From: Castellaniella sp041677825
GTDB lineage: Bacteria > Pseudomonadota > Gammaproteobacteria > Burkholderiales > Burkholderiaceae_B
Length of the DNA stretch: 64,000 nt
NCBI RefSeq assembly: GCF_041677825.1
Contig: NZ_JBAYPG010000003.1
Span: 1 to 64,000, forward strand
Direction of reading: 5' to 3'
Shown piece by piece: positions 34,784-43,826 of this stretch. The notes below the pieces were generated by a model. That model did not search any database, was not told where the DNA came from, and saw only the letters and a list, made by a program, of their open reading frames with translations. Each line of letters starts with the position of its first letter. Within the stretch, counting starts at the first letter, position 1. A program made the position numbers and the translations under genes.

Positions 34784-34805
34784 GGCCAGTGAACCTGGCC
34801 ATTTT
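34784..34805 (+). terminator. Small intercistronic hairpin after the binding-protein gene
   Basis: GGCCAG / CTGGCC, a 6-bp stem with a 5-base loop followed by ATTTT, in the 132-bp gap before the next permease gene. It could reduce read-through or stabilise the binding-protein mRNA, giving more binding protein than permease. Confidence 0.4.
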
Positions 34806-34874
34806 CCTGAATCAGCGCCCAGGTGAACATCGCAGCCACTGACACCCGGGCGTTGCACGACTTGCCGGCTTTCA

Positions 34875-37028
34875 ATGTCCAATACGAACACAAGCACCCG
34901 ATCCTTGCCGCACGCCCTGCTCCGGCTCCGCTACCGCTGGTCGGCCCGCCAGATCTTCGCCGACCTGTTCAAGAAATCATGGCTGGGCCCGGCCATCCCG
35001 TTTCTGACGCTGGTCGTGATCTTCTGGCTGGCTGTGACGCTGATCCCGACCTATCTGTCAGCCTTCAACCTGGACTACATCTCGCGTCTGGCGGTCAGTT
35101 TTCTGTTCGTGGTCATGGCCATCAGCCTGAGCCTGAGTTCGGGTGGCATCGACCTGAGCGTGGGCTCGATTTTCGCGCTCTGCAATTTCACCGCCTTGCT
35201 GTGTGCCAACGTCCTGCAAATGGACGTCTTCACGATTTTCCCCATCACCCTGCTGGTCGGCCTGCTGCTGGGCGCGATCAACGGGTTTTTCGTCGGCATT
35301 CTGCGCACCCGGGCCCTGTTGACCACCATCGTCACGCTGATCATCTACCGGGGGGTCTACAACCTGCTGACTTCGGCCTACGCGACCGATATTGCCTCGT
35401 CCCAGCCCGATGATGACAGCGTCTGGGAGTGGCTGGGCAACGGCACGGTCGGCTTCATCCCGCCCAGCGTGATCGTGTTGATCGTCTTTGCCATCATCGC
35501 GCACATCCTGCTGAGCCGCTCGCCGGTCGGTACCCATCTGTTCGCCGTAGGGGCGAGCAGGCGTTCGGCACGCAATGCCGGCATCAACGTAGAGCGGGTA
35601 CTTTTTCTCACCTACTGCGTATCCGGCATGCTGTGCGCCATTGCCGGCACGCTCAACGCGGCCCTGCTGAATGATGCCGGCTCTTCGGTGGGCATGGGTC
35701 TCGAACTGCAGACCTTCGCCGCCGCCATGATCGGCGGGATCAGTTTCAGCGGCGGCGGGGGTTCCGTGGGCCGGGCCCTGATCGGTGGCGGCATCATTTT
35801 CCTCATCACCAACACGCTGGCGCAGCTGGGCCTCTCGAGCGGGGTGGCGGCGACCATCAACGGGCTGATCCTGCTCGTGGCGGTGGGCATCGACACGAAG
35901 TGGTCCAAGCACACGCAAAATGCCGTACAGAAAAGCTACATCAACCCCACTTTCCTCGATTATGGCCCCTTGCCGGACACCCGTCCGGGGGCTGGCAATC
36001 CCTTTGCGATGAACGATCGCCTCAGTGGCGCACAGGCGATTGGCCGCGGGCAGATCGAAGGGCCCGAAGACATCATCCTCGATCGCCAGGGCCGGCTGTA
36101 TGCGGTCGATCGGCGTGGTCTGGTGTTCCGCTTCAGCGGCCCCGATTTCGAGCACCAGGAGATCTTCGCAAAAACGGGCGGCAGGCCCCTGGGCATGGCC
36201 TTCGACCGCCACGACAATCTGGTGGTGTGCGTCTCGGGCATGGGGCTGTACAGCATTTCGCCCGACCGGCAGGTAAGCAAGCTGACCAACAAGACCAACC
36301 GGGGCCCCACCATCATCGACGACACGATGCTCAGGCTGACCGATGACGTCGATATCGGGCCGGATGGCAAGATCTATTTCAGCGAAGGCTCGACGCGCTT
36401 CGAGTTGCAGCAGTGGGCGGTGGACGGGCTCGAGGGCCGCGGCACCGGGCGTCTGATCTGCTACGACCCGGCCACACAGAAAACGAAGACGCTGCTGCGC
36501 GACCTGGTGTTCTGCAACGGCATCTGCGTCACGCATGACAACACGGCTGTGATCTTCGCCGAGACATTCGCCATGCGCATCTCCAGGTACTGGCTCAGCG
36601 GCCCCAGAAAAGGCACCCGGGAGGTTCTGCTGGCCAATCTGCCGGGTGGCGTGGACAACATCAACCGCGCATCCGACGGCGGCTATTGGATTGCACTGGT
36701 GGCCATGCGCACGACGGCCTATGACATCGCCATGCAGGAGCCCGGTTTCAGGATCCGGATGATCAAACGCCTGCCACAGGACGAATGGCTGATCCCCTGC
36801 ATGAACAACGGCTGCGTCGTGAAGCTCGATGCCGAATTCAGGCCCCGGGAATCCTACTGGGATCCCAGCGGGCTGGCCCATCCCACGGTCACCTCGATGC
36901 GCGAAGACCGTGGCTACCTGTATCTGGGGGGCCTGGACAACGACCGTATCGGCCGCATCCGGCTCGAGGGCGCCGACCCCGCCTGGATCTCGAGCGAGTC
37001 CTATTGGGGCAAGACCCATGCATCCTGA
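34875..37028 (+). CDS. Fusion protein: ribose-type ABC permease with C-terminal SMP-30/strictosidine-synthase-like beta-propeller
   Basis: 717 residues in one unbroken frame. Residues about 1-350 are an RbsC-like permease (SLSLSSGGIDLSVGSIFALC, NGFFVGILRTRALLTTIVTLIIYRG, VGASRRSARNAGI, MIGGISFSGGGGSVG). After a short linker, residues about 390-710 form a six-bladed propeller of the SMP-30/gluconolactonase or strictosidine-synthase type (EGPEDIILDRQGRLYAVDRRG, TDDVDIGPDGKIYFSEGSTRF, NGICVTHDNTAVIFAET, GGVDNINRASDGGYWIAL). Such permeases end in the cytoplasm, so the propeller would be cytosolic, ready to act on an imported lactone or ester. This is an inference. Ordinary permeases of the family have about 330 residues. 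Confidence 0.88.
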   Translation: MSNTNTSTRSLPHALLRLRYRWSARQIFADLFKKSWLGPAIPFLTLVVIFWLAVTLIPTYLSAFNLDYISRLAVSFLFVVMAISLSLSSGGIDLSVGSIFALCNFTALLCANVLQMDVFTIFPITLLVGLLLGAINGFFVGILRTRALLTTIVTLIIYRGVYNLLTSAYATDIASSQPDDDSVWEWLGNGTVGFIPPSVIVLIVFAIIAHILLSRSPVGTHLFAVGASRRSARNAGINVERVLFLTYCVSGMLCAIAGTLNAALLNDAGSSVGMGLELQTFAAAMIGGISFSGGGGSVGRALIGGGIIFLITNTLAQLGLSSGVAATINGLILLVAVGIDTKWSKHTQNAVQKSYINPTFLDYGPLPDTRPGAGNPFAMNDRLSGAQAIGRGQIEGPEDIILDRQGRLYAVDRRGLVFRFSGPDFEHQEIFAKTGGRPLGMAFDRHDNLVVCVSGMGLYSISPDRQVSKLTNKTNRGPTIIDDTMLRLTDDVDIGPDGKIYFSEGSTRFELQQWAVDGLEGRGTGRLICYDPATQKTKTLLRDLVFCNGICVTHDNTAVIFAETFAMRISRYWLSGPRKGTREVLLANLPGGVDNINRASDGGYWIALVAMRTTAYDIAMQEPGFRIRMIKRLPQDEWLIPCMNNGCVVKLDAEFRPRESYWDPSGLAHPTVTSMREDRGYLYLGGLDNDRIGRIRLEGADPAWISSESYWGKTHAS

Positions 37029-37076
37029 TCCCAGGCCCATGAATCACGAACCCATTTTCCGAGACGGAGCCACGGC

Positions 37077-38210
37077 ATGTCCCGCGTAATGGACTACATT
37101 CATTCCCTGTTCGACGGCGACAGCTCCAGGGCAATTCCACCGCTCGATGGCGTATTGGCCCCCAACAACCGGCTCGACGACTGGGTGCCGCTGGTCGAAG
37201 GCCTCGCGCAGCCCACGGATCTGGCCGTACTGCACGGCCAGAACCAATTCGTGTACAACGATGGCGACGTGCTGTACCTGCACCATGAGGTCGGGGCCAC
37301 ACGGGTCCAGCGCTTCGCTGCGGCCATCAACGCACTTGCAACGCTGCCCGATGGTCACGTGGTCATCGGCCTGGCCAACGGCGAACTGCTCAAGGCTACC
37401 CTTGATTCCGGCCCGACCCCTGGCCTGTCGGTCCAGGCGCGTGTGTGCCAGCCTGAGCTCTGCGGCCTGACGGCAATAACGGCTGCCCCGGATGGCAAGG
37501 GCGTGTACTTCACCATCGGAAGTACAGAACATGCCACTGCCGACTGGGTCAGGGACCTGTTCGACAAAGGCGTCTCCGGTTCACTGGGTTATTGGGGCTT
37601 CGATGACCAGGTCACCACGCTGCACAGTGGGCTGGCCTACCCCTCCGGGGTGGCTGCCAGTCCCGACGGCACGACCCTGCTGGTCACTGAAAGCTGGAAC
37701 CACCGGGTATTGAAATTCAGGGGCCATGCACAACCGCAGGCATCGGCCATGGCGACGGTGCTCAACAACCTGCCGGGCTACCCGGGGCGCATCAGGGCAC
37801 GCGCGGATGGCGGATACTGGCTGTCCATATTTGCACTCAGGACACAGCTGGTCGAGTTCGTGCTCGGCGAAGACCGCTACCGTACGCGCATGCTGGCCGA
37901 ATGCGCGCCGGAATTATGGATCCGCCCGGCCCTGTCGTCCGGGAAGTCCAACCTCGAGCCCCTGCAATATGGCAACATGAAAGCCCTGGGCATTGAAAAA
38001 CCATGGGCCCCGGCGCGTTCCTACGGGCTGTTGACACAGCTCGACGGGCAGGGCCAGATCACGGACTCGATGCATTGCCGCGCAGGCGGCATACGCCACG
38101 GCCTGTCCAGTGCCGACACCCTGTGCAACGGGCGCACGGTGGTCCTGTCCGTGGGCGCCGGATGCATCCTGATCTCACCCGAAAACAGCCCCGCGAAGGC
38201 GGAGACCTGA
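37077..38210 (+). CDS. Strictosidine-synthase-like beta-propeller protein
   Basis: 377 residues with no signal peptide, so probably cytosolic. Repeated blade motifs are visible: EGLAQPTDLAVLHGQNQF, LTAITAAPDGKGVYFTIGS, YPSGVAASPDGTTLLVTESWNHRVLKF, and NLPGYPGRIRARADGGYWLSIF, the last two being typical of strictosidine-synthase-like/SMP-30 hydrolases. It is a distant relative of the propeller fused to the upstream permease (same GGYW block), so the operon encodes two propellers. It is likely a lactonase or esterase for the transported compound. It lies three bases before the ATPase gene. Confidence 0.82.
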   Translation: MSRVMDYIHSLFDGDSSRAIPPLDGVLAPNNRLDDWVPLVEGLAQPTDLAVLHGQNQFVYNDGDVLYLHHEVGATRVQRFAAAINALATLPDGHVVIGLANGELLKATLDSGPTPGLSVQARVCQPELCGLTAITAAPDGKGVYFTIGSTEHATADWVRDLFDKGVSGSLGYWGFDDQVTTLHSGLAYPSGVAASPDGTTLLVTESWNHRVLKFRGHAQPQASAMATVLNNLPGYPGRIRARADGGYWLSIFALRTQLVEFVLGEDRYRTRMLAECAPELWIRPALSSGKSNLEPLQYGNMKALGIEKPWAPARSYGLLTQLDGQGQITDSMHCRAGGIRHGLSSADTLCNGRTVVLSVGAGCILISPENSPAKAET

Positions 38211-38213
38211 ACC

Positions 38214-39734
38214 ATGACCCAAGATGATCTCGATCATGATGCAGCCGTCCGGCTGGTGGCCGCAACCAAGTATTACGGCCGGGTGCCCGCCATCAAGGAT
38301 GTGAATTTCACGATCCGCAATGGCGAAATCCATGCGCTGGTGGGTGAGAACGGTGCCGGCAAGTCCACTCTCACGAAAGCCATTGCCGGCACGGTACAGC
38401 TGAGCAGCGGCCAGCTGTTCGTGAATGGCAAAGAATGCCATTTCCAGTCCCCTGCACAGGCCTTTGCCGAAGGCATCGCCATGGTCTACCAGGAAGACAG
38501 CCTGATCCCCACGCTCACTGTGGCCCAGAACCTGCGCCTGGGCATCGAGACCCCGCTGTGCAAGCTGCGCACCATCAACCGGGACGCCCAGGAACTGATG
38601 AATTCGATGAATTTCAATGTGGATCCTCTCGAATACTGCAGCGCCATCGGCACGGCCAAACGGCAGATGGTCGAGATTGCCCGCGCCGTGTACCGTCAGG
38701 CCCGCATCCTGATCTTCGATGAGCCCACGGCCACGCTCACGCCTGAAGAAACCCAGCACCTGTTTCGCCTGCTGTTCGAGCTGCGTGAAAAGAATTTCGC
38801 CATCGTCTTCATCTCGCACGCGCTCGAAGAGGCGCTCGAACTCGCCGATCGGATCACGGTCATGCGCGACGGTGAAATCGTGGCCTCCGATCAGGCCGCG
38901 GCATTCGATCGCGATACCCTGGTGCGTCATATGGTGGGGCGTGACATCTCGGCAACGCCTCAGGCCGACCGGACCCGGTCGGAAGCAATCTACAAGACGG
39001 CCCCCGTCCTCAGGGTGCAGAACATCATCGCAGGCTCGAAAGTCAGGAACATGTCGTTCTCGGCCTATAAAGGTGAAATCCTGGGCATCGCCGGCCTGGT
39101 GGGCTCGGGGCGCACAGAACTGATGGAAGTCGTGGCCGGCATCCGCAAGCGCAACTTCTTCAAGGGGGGCATGATTTACCTGAACGGCAAATCCATACGC
39201 TACCGTGTGCCCACCCAGGCGGTACGGGACGGCATCGCCTATGTCACCGAAGACCGCAAGGTGGCCGGCTTCTACGAAACCATGAATATCGGCGAAAACA
39301 TCTACATGGGCTGGCTTCGTTCCGGCATTGCACGCTGGAAACTGATATACAGAAAGGCACACGAAAAAGAGTTGGCGGCCCAGTGGATCGACAAGATGAA
39401 GATCAGGAGCATCGATGGCAACAGCAAGGTGATCGAGCTCTCGGGTGGCAACCAGCAGAAGGTCACGCTGGCGAAAAGTCTGGTGCAGGATCCACAGATC
39501 GTGATCCTCGACGAACCCACGCGCGGCGTGGATGTAGGCGCGATTGCCGAGATCCACGCACTGATCCGCTCATTGGCCGCTGACGGCAAGGCCGTGATCG
39601 TCGTCTCATCGTACCTGCCCGAGATCCTCTCGATCTCGGACCGCATCCTGGTCGCCCGCAGTGGGCAGATCGTCGCCGAAATGGATCCGGCTGTCGCGAC
39701 CCCGGAAGAAGTCATGTACGTGGCCGTACATTAG
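38214..39734 (+). CDS. Ribose/xylose-type ABC transporter ATPase (two nucleotide-binding domains)
   Basis: 506 residues of the RbsA/XylG/MglA type with two ABC domains. The first has Walker A GENGAGKST, Walker B RILIFDEPTATLTPEE, and the usual degenerate signature (IGTAKRQMVEIARAV). The second has the degenerate Walker A GLVGSGRTEL, signature LSGGNQQKVTLAKSL, and Walker B IVILDEPTRGVDVGA. It powers the two-permease transporter encoded upstream. It is the last gene of the rightward operon and faces the RpiR gene. Confidence 0.94.
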   Translation: MTQDDLDHDAAVRLVAATKYYGRVPAIKDVNFTIRNGEIHALVGENGAGKSTLTKAIAGTVQLSSGQLFVNGKECHFQSPAQAFAEGIAMVYQEDSLIPTLTVAQNLRLGIETPLCKLRTINRDAQELMNSMNFNVDPLEYCSAIGTAKRQMVEIARAVYRQARILIFDEPTATLTPEETQHLFRLLFELREKNFAIVFISHALEEALELADRITVMRDGEIVASDQAAAFDRDTLVRHMVGRDISATPQADRTRSEAIYKTAPVLRVQNIIAGSKVRNMSFSAYKGEILGIAGLVGSGRTELMEVVAGIRKRNFFKGGMIYLNGKSIRYRVPTQAVRDGIAYVTEDRKVAGFYETMNIGENIYMGWLRSGIARWKLIYRKAHEKELAAQWIDKMKIRSIDGNSKVIELSGGNQQKVTLAKSLVQDPQIVILDEPTRGVDVGAIAEIHALIRSLAADGKAVIVVSSYLPEILSISDRILVARSGQIVAEMDPAVATPEEVMYVAVH

Positions 39735-39798
39735 TGTGCTGTTTGGCTGATTCGAATTCAAGTGCACAAACCAACCAAACAGCACACTGGTCATTTTT
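39733..39798. terminator. Hairpin between the convergent ATPase and RpiR genes
   Basis: Two 17-base arms (39733-39749 and 39772-39788; core CCAAACAGCACACT on the right) pair with one mismatch around a 22-base loop. The left arm begins within the ATPase stop codon. TTTTT follows at 39794-39798, making it a terminator for the rightward operon that reaches into the end of rpiR. It may act both ways. Confidence 0.7.
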
Positions 39799-40648
39799 CG
39801 AACACCCGCAGAAAATCACTGACCTTCTGGTTGCGCAGCAGCGACTTCTCGACTTCCTTGCGACGCTGAGCCACCACGGCCCCGACGATGGCATTGCACA
39901 AGGTGAACGCCGCAGTAAAAGAGTCGAATGGCGAAAGGCTGTTCAGATCGACGAACAGGCAGGTTTCGGCGCGCTGGGCCACCGGCGAGTTCTTGCCGTC
40001 TGTGATGCAGACCACTTTCGCACCAATTTCCTTGAAGTATTTGGCTACCTGTATGGTGTTGTGCGCATAGCGCCGAATCGAAATCACGAACAGGACATCA
40101 TCGGCCCCGACCTTGGCCAGTTCATCACCCAGGGTACCGTCATCGCCCGCCAGCAGCACGGTACTGGGCACACAGGCACTCAGGTTGGCATGCAGGTACT
40201 GAGCCACCGGAGCGCTGTTTCGGGCACCCATCACATACAGGGTACGATCGCCCAGATGCAGAATGGTCTGGATGATCTTCTGAAAATCGGCGATCCGGTT
40301 GCTTTTGTAGGTTCTTGCCAGATTGCTGGCATCGGTGGCGAATGTGCCTTTCAGGATCGCCGCCGCTGACGGGACCTCAGGCCCGGTCAGGTGCACGCGG
40401 GCAAGGGGCGACGAAAGCCTGGCGGAGACATCGGAACGTGCCTCGTCCTGCAACTGCGCATAGGATTGATAGCCCAGTTTGTCGAAGAACCGGATCACGG
40501 TGGCCGTGCTGACCCCGACCTTCTCGGCAATGATGCGTGCCGGGCCCAGTACGCCATGCGGATAGGACCCTTTTACATAGTCCAGGATACGCGCATCGGC
40601 ACTGGTCAGCTTTCTGCTGTAGTTGTCAATTCGGGCAAACAGGTTCAT
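39791..40648 (-). CDS. RpiR/MurR family transcriptional regulator
   Basis: 285 residues from ATG 40648 (MNLFARIDNYSRKL). ATG 40675 is the alternative; longer starts overlap the dehydrogenase gene. The N-terminal helix-turn-helix (LGPARIIAEKVGVSTATVIRFFDKLGYQSYAQL) is joined to a C-terminal SIS domain (about 120-260: TLYVMGARNSAPVAQYLHANL, DDVLFVISIRRYAHNTIQVAKYFKEIGAKVVCITD), which usually senses a phosphosugar or similar ligand. It follows the catabolic genes to its right and converges with the sugar-type transporter, so it may control either or both. Confidence 0.9.
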   Translation of the reverse strand: MNLFARIDNYSRKLTSADARILDYVKGSYPHGVLGPARIIAEKVGVSTATVIRFFDKLGYQSYAQLQDEARSDVSARLSSPLARVHLTGPEVPSAAAILKGTFATDASNLARTYKSNRIADFQKIIQTILHLGDRTLYVMGARNSAPVAQYLHANLSACVPSTVLLAGDDGTLGDELAKVGADDVLFVISIRRYAHNTIQVAKYFKEIGAKVVCITDGKNSPVAQRAETCLFVDLNSLSPFDSFTAAFTLCNAIVGAVVAQRRKEVEKSLLRNQKVSDFLRVFEK

Positions 40649-40697
40649 CTGCGTGCATGCTCTGATTATGGCCATGCGGGGATCGCTGTCGACCCAT

Positions 40698-41690
40698 TCA
40701 GCGGACGGGCTGGAACGCAGCCGCACCCTGCGCCAGGAAGCGCCGCAGGTTTTCAGCCCAGTGCCGCGCGGCACGGCGCGCAAAATCTGCGTGCTCACCT
40801 GCGACATGTGGGGTGATCAACAGGTTGGGTGCGCCCCAGAGCGGGCCCTCGGGTGGATAGGGTTCGGTTTCGGTTACATCCAGTACGGCCCCGGCGATAT
40901 CCGCACGCTGCAAAGCCTGCGCAAGGGCGGCTTCGTCGACGATACCACCGCGTGACAGATTGATGAGATACCCGCCTGGTTTCATGGCGGCCAGTTCGGG
41001 TGCCCCGATCAGGTACCGGGTCTCGGCGGTGAGCGGCAGGCTGAGAATGACGTAATCCGCCTGGCCGAGCGCCATGTGCAACTGCCCGAAATCAAGCACT
41101 TGATCAACATGTGCGCAAGGTTTCGCTTGCCGGCGCAATGCCAGCACCCGCATGCCCAGCGTCGATAAATGCCTGGCGATCTGCTGACCGATGTTGCCCA
41201 TGCCGATGATGAGTGCCGCAGTGGATGAAATGTCTGGTACCTTGTACCCCCGCCAGACCCTCTGCTGCGCCTGGCGATGGTAGGTCAGGGTGCGCCAGCG
41301 AAGACCCAGCACCTGGGCCAGCGCATATTCTGCCACGACATCGGCATTCAGGCCACGCATGGCCGTGAGCGCCACGCCCGGATGCCTGCGGGCGAACCCC
41401 TGCAGATGATCCAGCCCCGACGAGGTCGACTGCACCCACTGGATTTCAATGAATTTTTCCAGCACATCCAGGGGATACAGCCAGCCCACCGCGCAGGTGA
41501 CCTCGCCGAAGGCCGCGTCGGTCAGCGGTTCGATCGCCTCGACAGCAACACGCTTTTCGGCCTCGGCCACGAACAGATCCGCATCCCGGGGCCGGTACAC
41601 CCAGACCTTGCGCGCCTGCCCGCCATGTGTGACGGACAGGATGACGCCGTTCTCGGCCTGCCGGGCGGCGCCGCTTTCAGGTTCAGGCAT
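40698..41690 (-). CDS. D-2-hydroxyacid dehydrogenase
   Basis: 330 residues of the D-isomer-specific NAD(P)-dependent 2-hydroxyacid dehydrogenase family. The Rossmann motif is ALIIGMGNIGQQIARHLSTLGMRVLAL. The catalytic triad positions are the Arg in INLSRGGIVDEAAL, the Glu in DVTETEPYPPEGPLW and the His in ITPHVAGEH. It lacks the phosphoglycerate dehydrogenase ACT domain, so a glyoxylate/hydroxypyruvate or other 2-oxoacid reductase is more likely. It overlaps the end of the deacetylase gene by eight bases. Confidence 0.9.
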   Translation of the reverse strand: MPEPESGAARQAENGVILSVTHGGQARKVWVYRPRDADLFVAEAEKRVAVEAIEPLTDAAFGEVTCAVGWLYPLDVLEKFIEIQWVQSTSSGLDHLQGFARRHPGVALTAMRGLNADVVAEYALAQVLGLRWRTLTYHRQAQQRVWRGYKVPDISSTAALIIGMGNIGQQIARHLSTLGMRVLALRRQAKPCAHVDQVLDFGQLHMALGQADYVILSLPLTAETRYLIGAPELAAMKPGGYLINLSRGGIVDEAALAQALQRADIAGAVLDVTETEPYPPEGPLWGAPNLLITPHVAGEHADFARRAARHWAENLRRFLAQGAAAFQPVR

Positions 41691-42561
41691 CGTGAAACGG
41701 CACGCTGTCGATCATGGGCGCATAGTGGCCCTGATCGATCTGCTCGCGGGCATGGCGGGCGATATCCTCGAGCGTGGCAAACCATACCCCACCCTTGGAC
41801 TTCATGTAGTCGAGCATTTCATCCACCGCCATCAGCCGGGCCAGGCGCCCCGACACGAACGGATGCCAGACCGCCACCCACATGCCACCGTGCGCCCAGG
41901 CGGCATCGAATTCGGAAATGAAGACCTCCATGGCGGCCCGGGGCGACTTGATGGGCATGCGGTAACCCAGTTCGGAGTTGTTGGTGTACTGTGGCCAGTC
42001 ATCACGCGACCAGTCGGTCGGCAGTTCCACGAGCGTGCGGCCGCTGCCCTTGTCGGCGAGCAGGTACGGGTTGTCGTCACTCATCAGAGACGAGTCATAC
42101 AGCAGGCCGGCATCGAGCAGATACCCGAGCGTGTGCTTTGAAAAACGATAGCTCGGCGCACGGAACCCCACGGGTTTGCGCCCGGTCACCGTGCTGATGG
42201 CATCCACGCTTTTTTCGAACCAGTATTTTTCGATTTCCGGCTTCAGCGTGTTGGGCTTTTCATGGTAGTAGCCGTGCAGGGCCACTTCATGCCCCTCGGC
42301 CACGATCTCGCGCACGATGCCGGCATAGCGCTCGGCCGTCCAGCCCGGTATGAAAAAAGTCTGCTTGATGTCGTGCTTCTGATAGAGCTTGAGGATTCTC
42401 GGCACGGCGACCTGGTCATAGCGCAGCCACGATGCGGTACCAATCATGGTGGATGCCCGGTCGGCATGGTCCGAATACAGGATACTGTCGGAATCCATGT
42501 CGAAGGTGATCGCAACCGCGCAACGGGCCCCATTGGGCCAGGTAATCGGGTTAGCCAGCAT
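41683..42561 (-). CDS. Polysaccharide deacetylase (NodB/PuuE-type) family hydrolase
   Basis: 292 residues from ATG 42561, with a strong AAGGAG upstream; the longer frame to 42675 is rejected. The metal-binding residues are visible: the Asp pair in AITFDMDSDS and the HxxxH of EVALHGYYHEKP. Other marks are KQTFFIPGWTAERYAGIVREI and PVGFRAPSYRFSKHTLGYL. Without a signal peptide and with this pattern it resembles the cytosolic HpPgdA/PuuE/cyclic-imidase branch rather than cell-wall deacetylases. Those enzymes act on small cyclic amides such as allantoin or imides. The substrate here is inferred from its neighbours, an M20 hydrolase and an FAD monooxygenase. Confidence 0.85.
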   Translation of the reverse strand: MLANPITWPNGARCAVAITFDMDSDSILYSDHADRASTMIGTASWLRYDQVAVPRILKLYQKHDIKQTFFIPGWTAERYAGIVREIVAEGHEVALHGYYHEKPNTLKPEIEKYWFEKSVDAISTVTGRKPVGFRAPSYRFSKHTLGYLLDAGLLYDSSLMSDDNPYLLADKGSGRTLVELPTDWSRDDWPQYTNNSELGYRMPIKSPRAAMEVFISEFDAAWAHGGMWVAVWHPFVSGRLARLMAVDEMLDYMKSKGGVWFATLEDIARHAREQIDQGHYAPMIDSVPFHDA

Positions 42562-42575
42562 GTCGTACGTTCTCC

Positions 42576-43796
42576 TTAGCCCGCCGCGGCGGCTTGTACA
42601 GGTGTCTTGGTGATGTCGTAAATGGTTCGCATGTGAACCCGCGTAATGGTCTCGAGCTGGTCGACATCCAGCCATTCTTCGCTGAAGGCCATGGTGGAAG
42701 GATCAGGGCCATAGACCGCAGCCGGCACCCCCAGGTAGCGCCAGAGCCGGGCGTCGGTGCACCCCAGGCCGACGGCCAGGGCCGGTGTCTGGCCTGTTTC
42801 TGCTGCGACCGCCGCTGACATGGCCTGAAACAACGGCCCGGTCGAATCGCTCTGGTTGGGTTCGCCAGAGTTCACATAGCCGATTTCGCCATCATGCGCC
42901 TGCACCAGCGCACGCAAGGGGACGAGCACGTCATCCACGCATTGGCCCACCGGAATCCGGAAATCCAGCGAGATGGTGCAGTCCGTGGGTTTCATGTTGA
43001 CCTTGTCCCCCCCCTGGATCATGCCCAGGCTGAGCGAGATGTCATTCACGAAGGAGTGCCCCTTGGGGGCCAGTACATCCTGCCCGATGCTGCCCGACGT
43101 GTTGCGGGCTTCCGGCCAGCGTTCACGCAGGGCGGCGATGAAGGCCCCTGCCGTATCGATGGGCGAGGGCTTTGCCGAAGGATAGGCACCATGCCCACCC
43201 GGCCCGGCAAAAGTCACTTCAACCCAGCAAAACCCACGCTCGCCGTAGCGCACGACGCTGGCCGATGAAGGCTCCGTGCTCAGGAGATAGTCGCCCGCCA
43301 GGGAAGGAAAGAACTCGAGCAGGGCCCGGCTGCCATAGGGGCCGAAGGTTTCTTCATCGGAGACCAGGCACAGGGTGATCTCGCCGCACAGGGATTCTGT
43401 GCGCGTGGAGAAATGCTTCATGATGGTCATGAAAGCCGCTGCACCACTTTTCATGTCAACGGCACCGCGCCCCACGATCCTCGACAGTGGGCCGGCCTGA
43501 TCCTGCCCCGCCGGGCGGCCGGCCGATGTGGATCGGCCACCCGGAAAGACATCCAGGTGCGCGTTCAGGATGACCCTGGGACCGGGCCTGGCCCCCACCA
43601 CCCGTGCCACCAGATTCAGCTTTTCACGCTGAGGGTCCTTGGTGAGCTCGATATAGGGAATGCCGTTCTGCTGCAGATAGCCGATCGCCACGTTCATGGG
43701 ACGGGTGACGTCTCCGGGGGGATTCGGGGACTCGGCCGACACCAGCGCCTGGGCCAGATGGGCCAGTTCCTGGACATCAAATTGATAGGGATCCAT
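42576..43796 (-). CDS. M20 family metallohydrolase (ArgE/DapE/carboxypeptidase G2-like)
   Basis: 406 residues from ATG 43796 (MDPYQFDVQEL); a TTG at 43817 would add seven residues. The di-zinc motifs are NAHLDVFPGG, GRGAVDMKSGAAAF (bridging Asp), and LVSDEETFGPYGSR (catalytic Glu pair). The dimerisation domain includes GPGGHGAYPSAKPSPIDTAGAFI. The family hydrolyses N-acyl, N-carbamoyl or peptide bonds of amino acids. It lies 14 bp upstream of the deacetylase-like gene and 30 bp after the monooxygenase gene, so it probably performs a linear-amide step in the same pathway. Confidence 0.9.
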   Translation of the reverse strand: MDPYQFDVQELAHLAQALVSAESPNPPGDVTRPMNVAIGYLQQNGIPYIELTKDPQREKLNLVARVVGARPGPRVILNAHLDVFPGGRSTSAGRPAGQDQAGPLSRIVGRGAVDMKSGAAAFMTIMKHFSTRTESLCGEITLCLVSDEETFGPYGSRALLEFFPSLAGDYLLSTEPSSASVVRYGERGFCWVEVTFAGPGGHGAYPSAKPSPIDTAGAFIAALRERWPEARNTSGSIGQDVLAPKGHSFVNDISLSLGMIQGGDKVNMKPTDCTISLDFRIPVGQCVDDVLVPLRALVQAHDGEIGYVNSGEPNQSDSTGPLFQAMSAAVAAETGQTPALAVGLGCTDARLWRYLGVPAAVYGPDPSTMAFSEEWLDVDQLETITRVHMRTIYDITKTPVQAAAAG

Positions 43797-43826
43797 GTTT
43801 TCAACCTTGTGTTTCAAGCGTGTCGT

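Noticed and set aside
40649..40807. Longer RpiR protein starting at 40807
   Set aside because: It would overlap more than 100 bases of the dehydrogenase gene and add an Arg-rich stretch not seen in the family.
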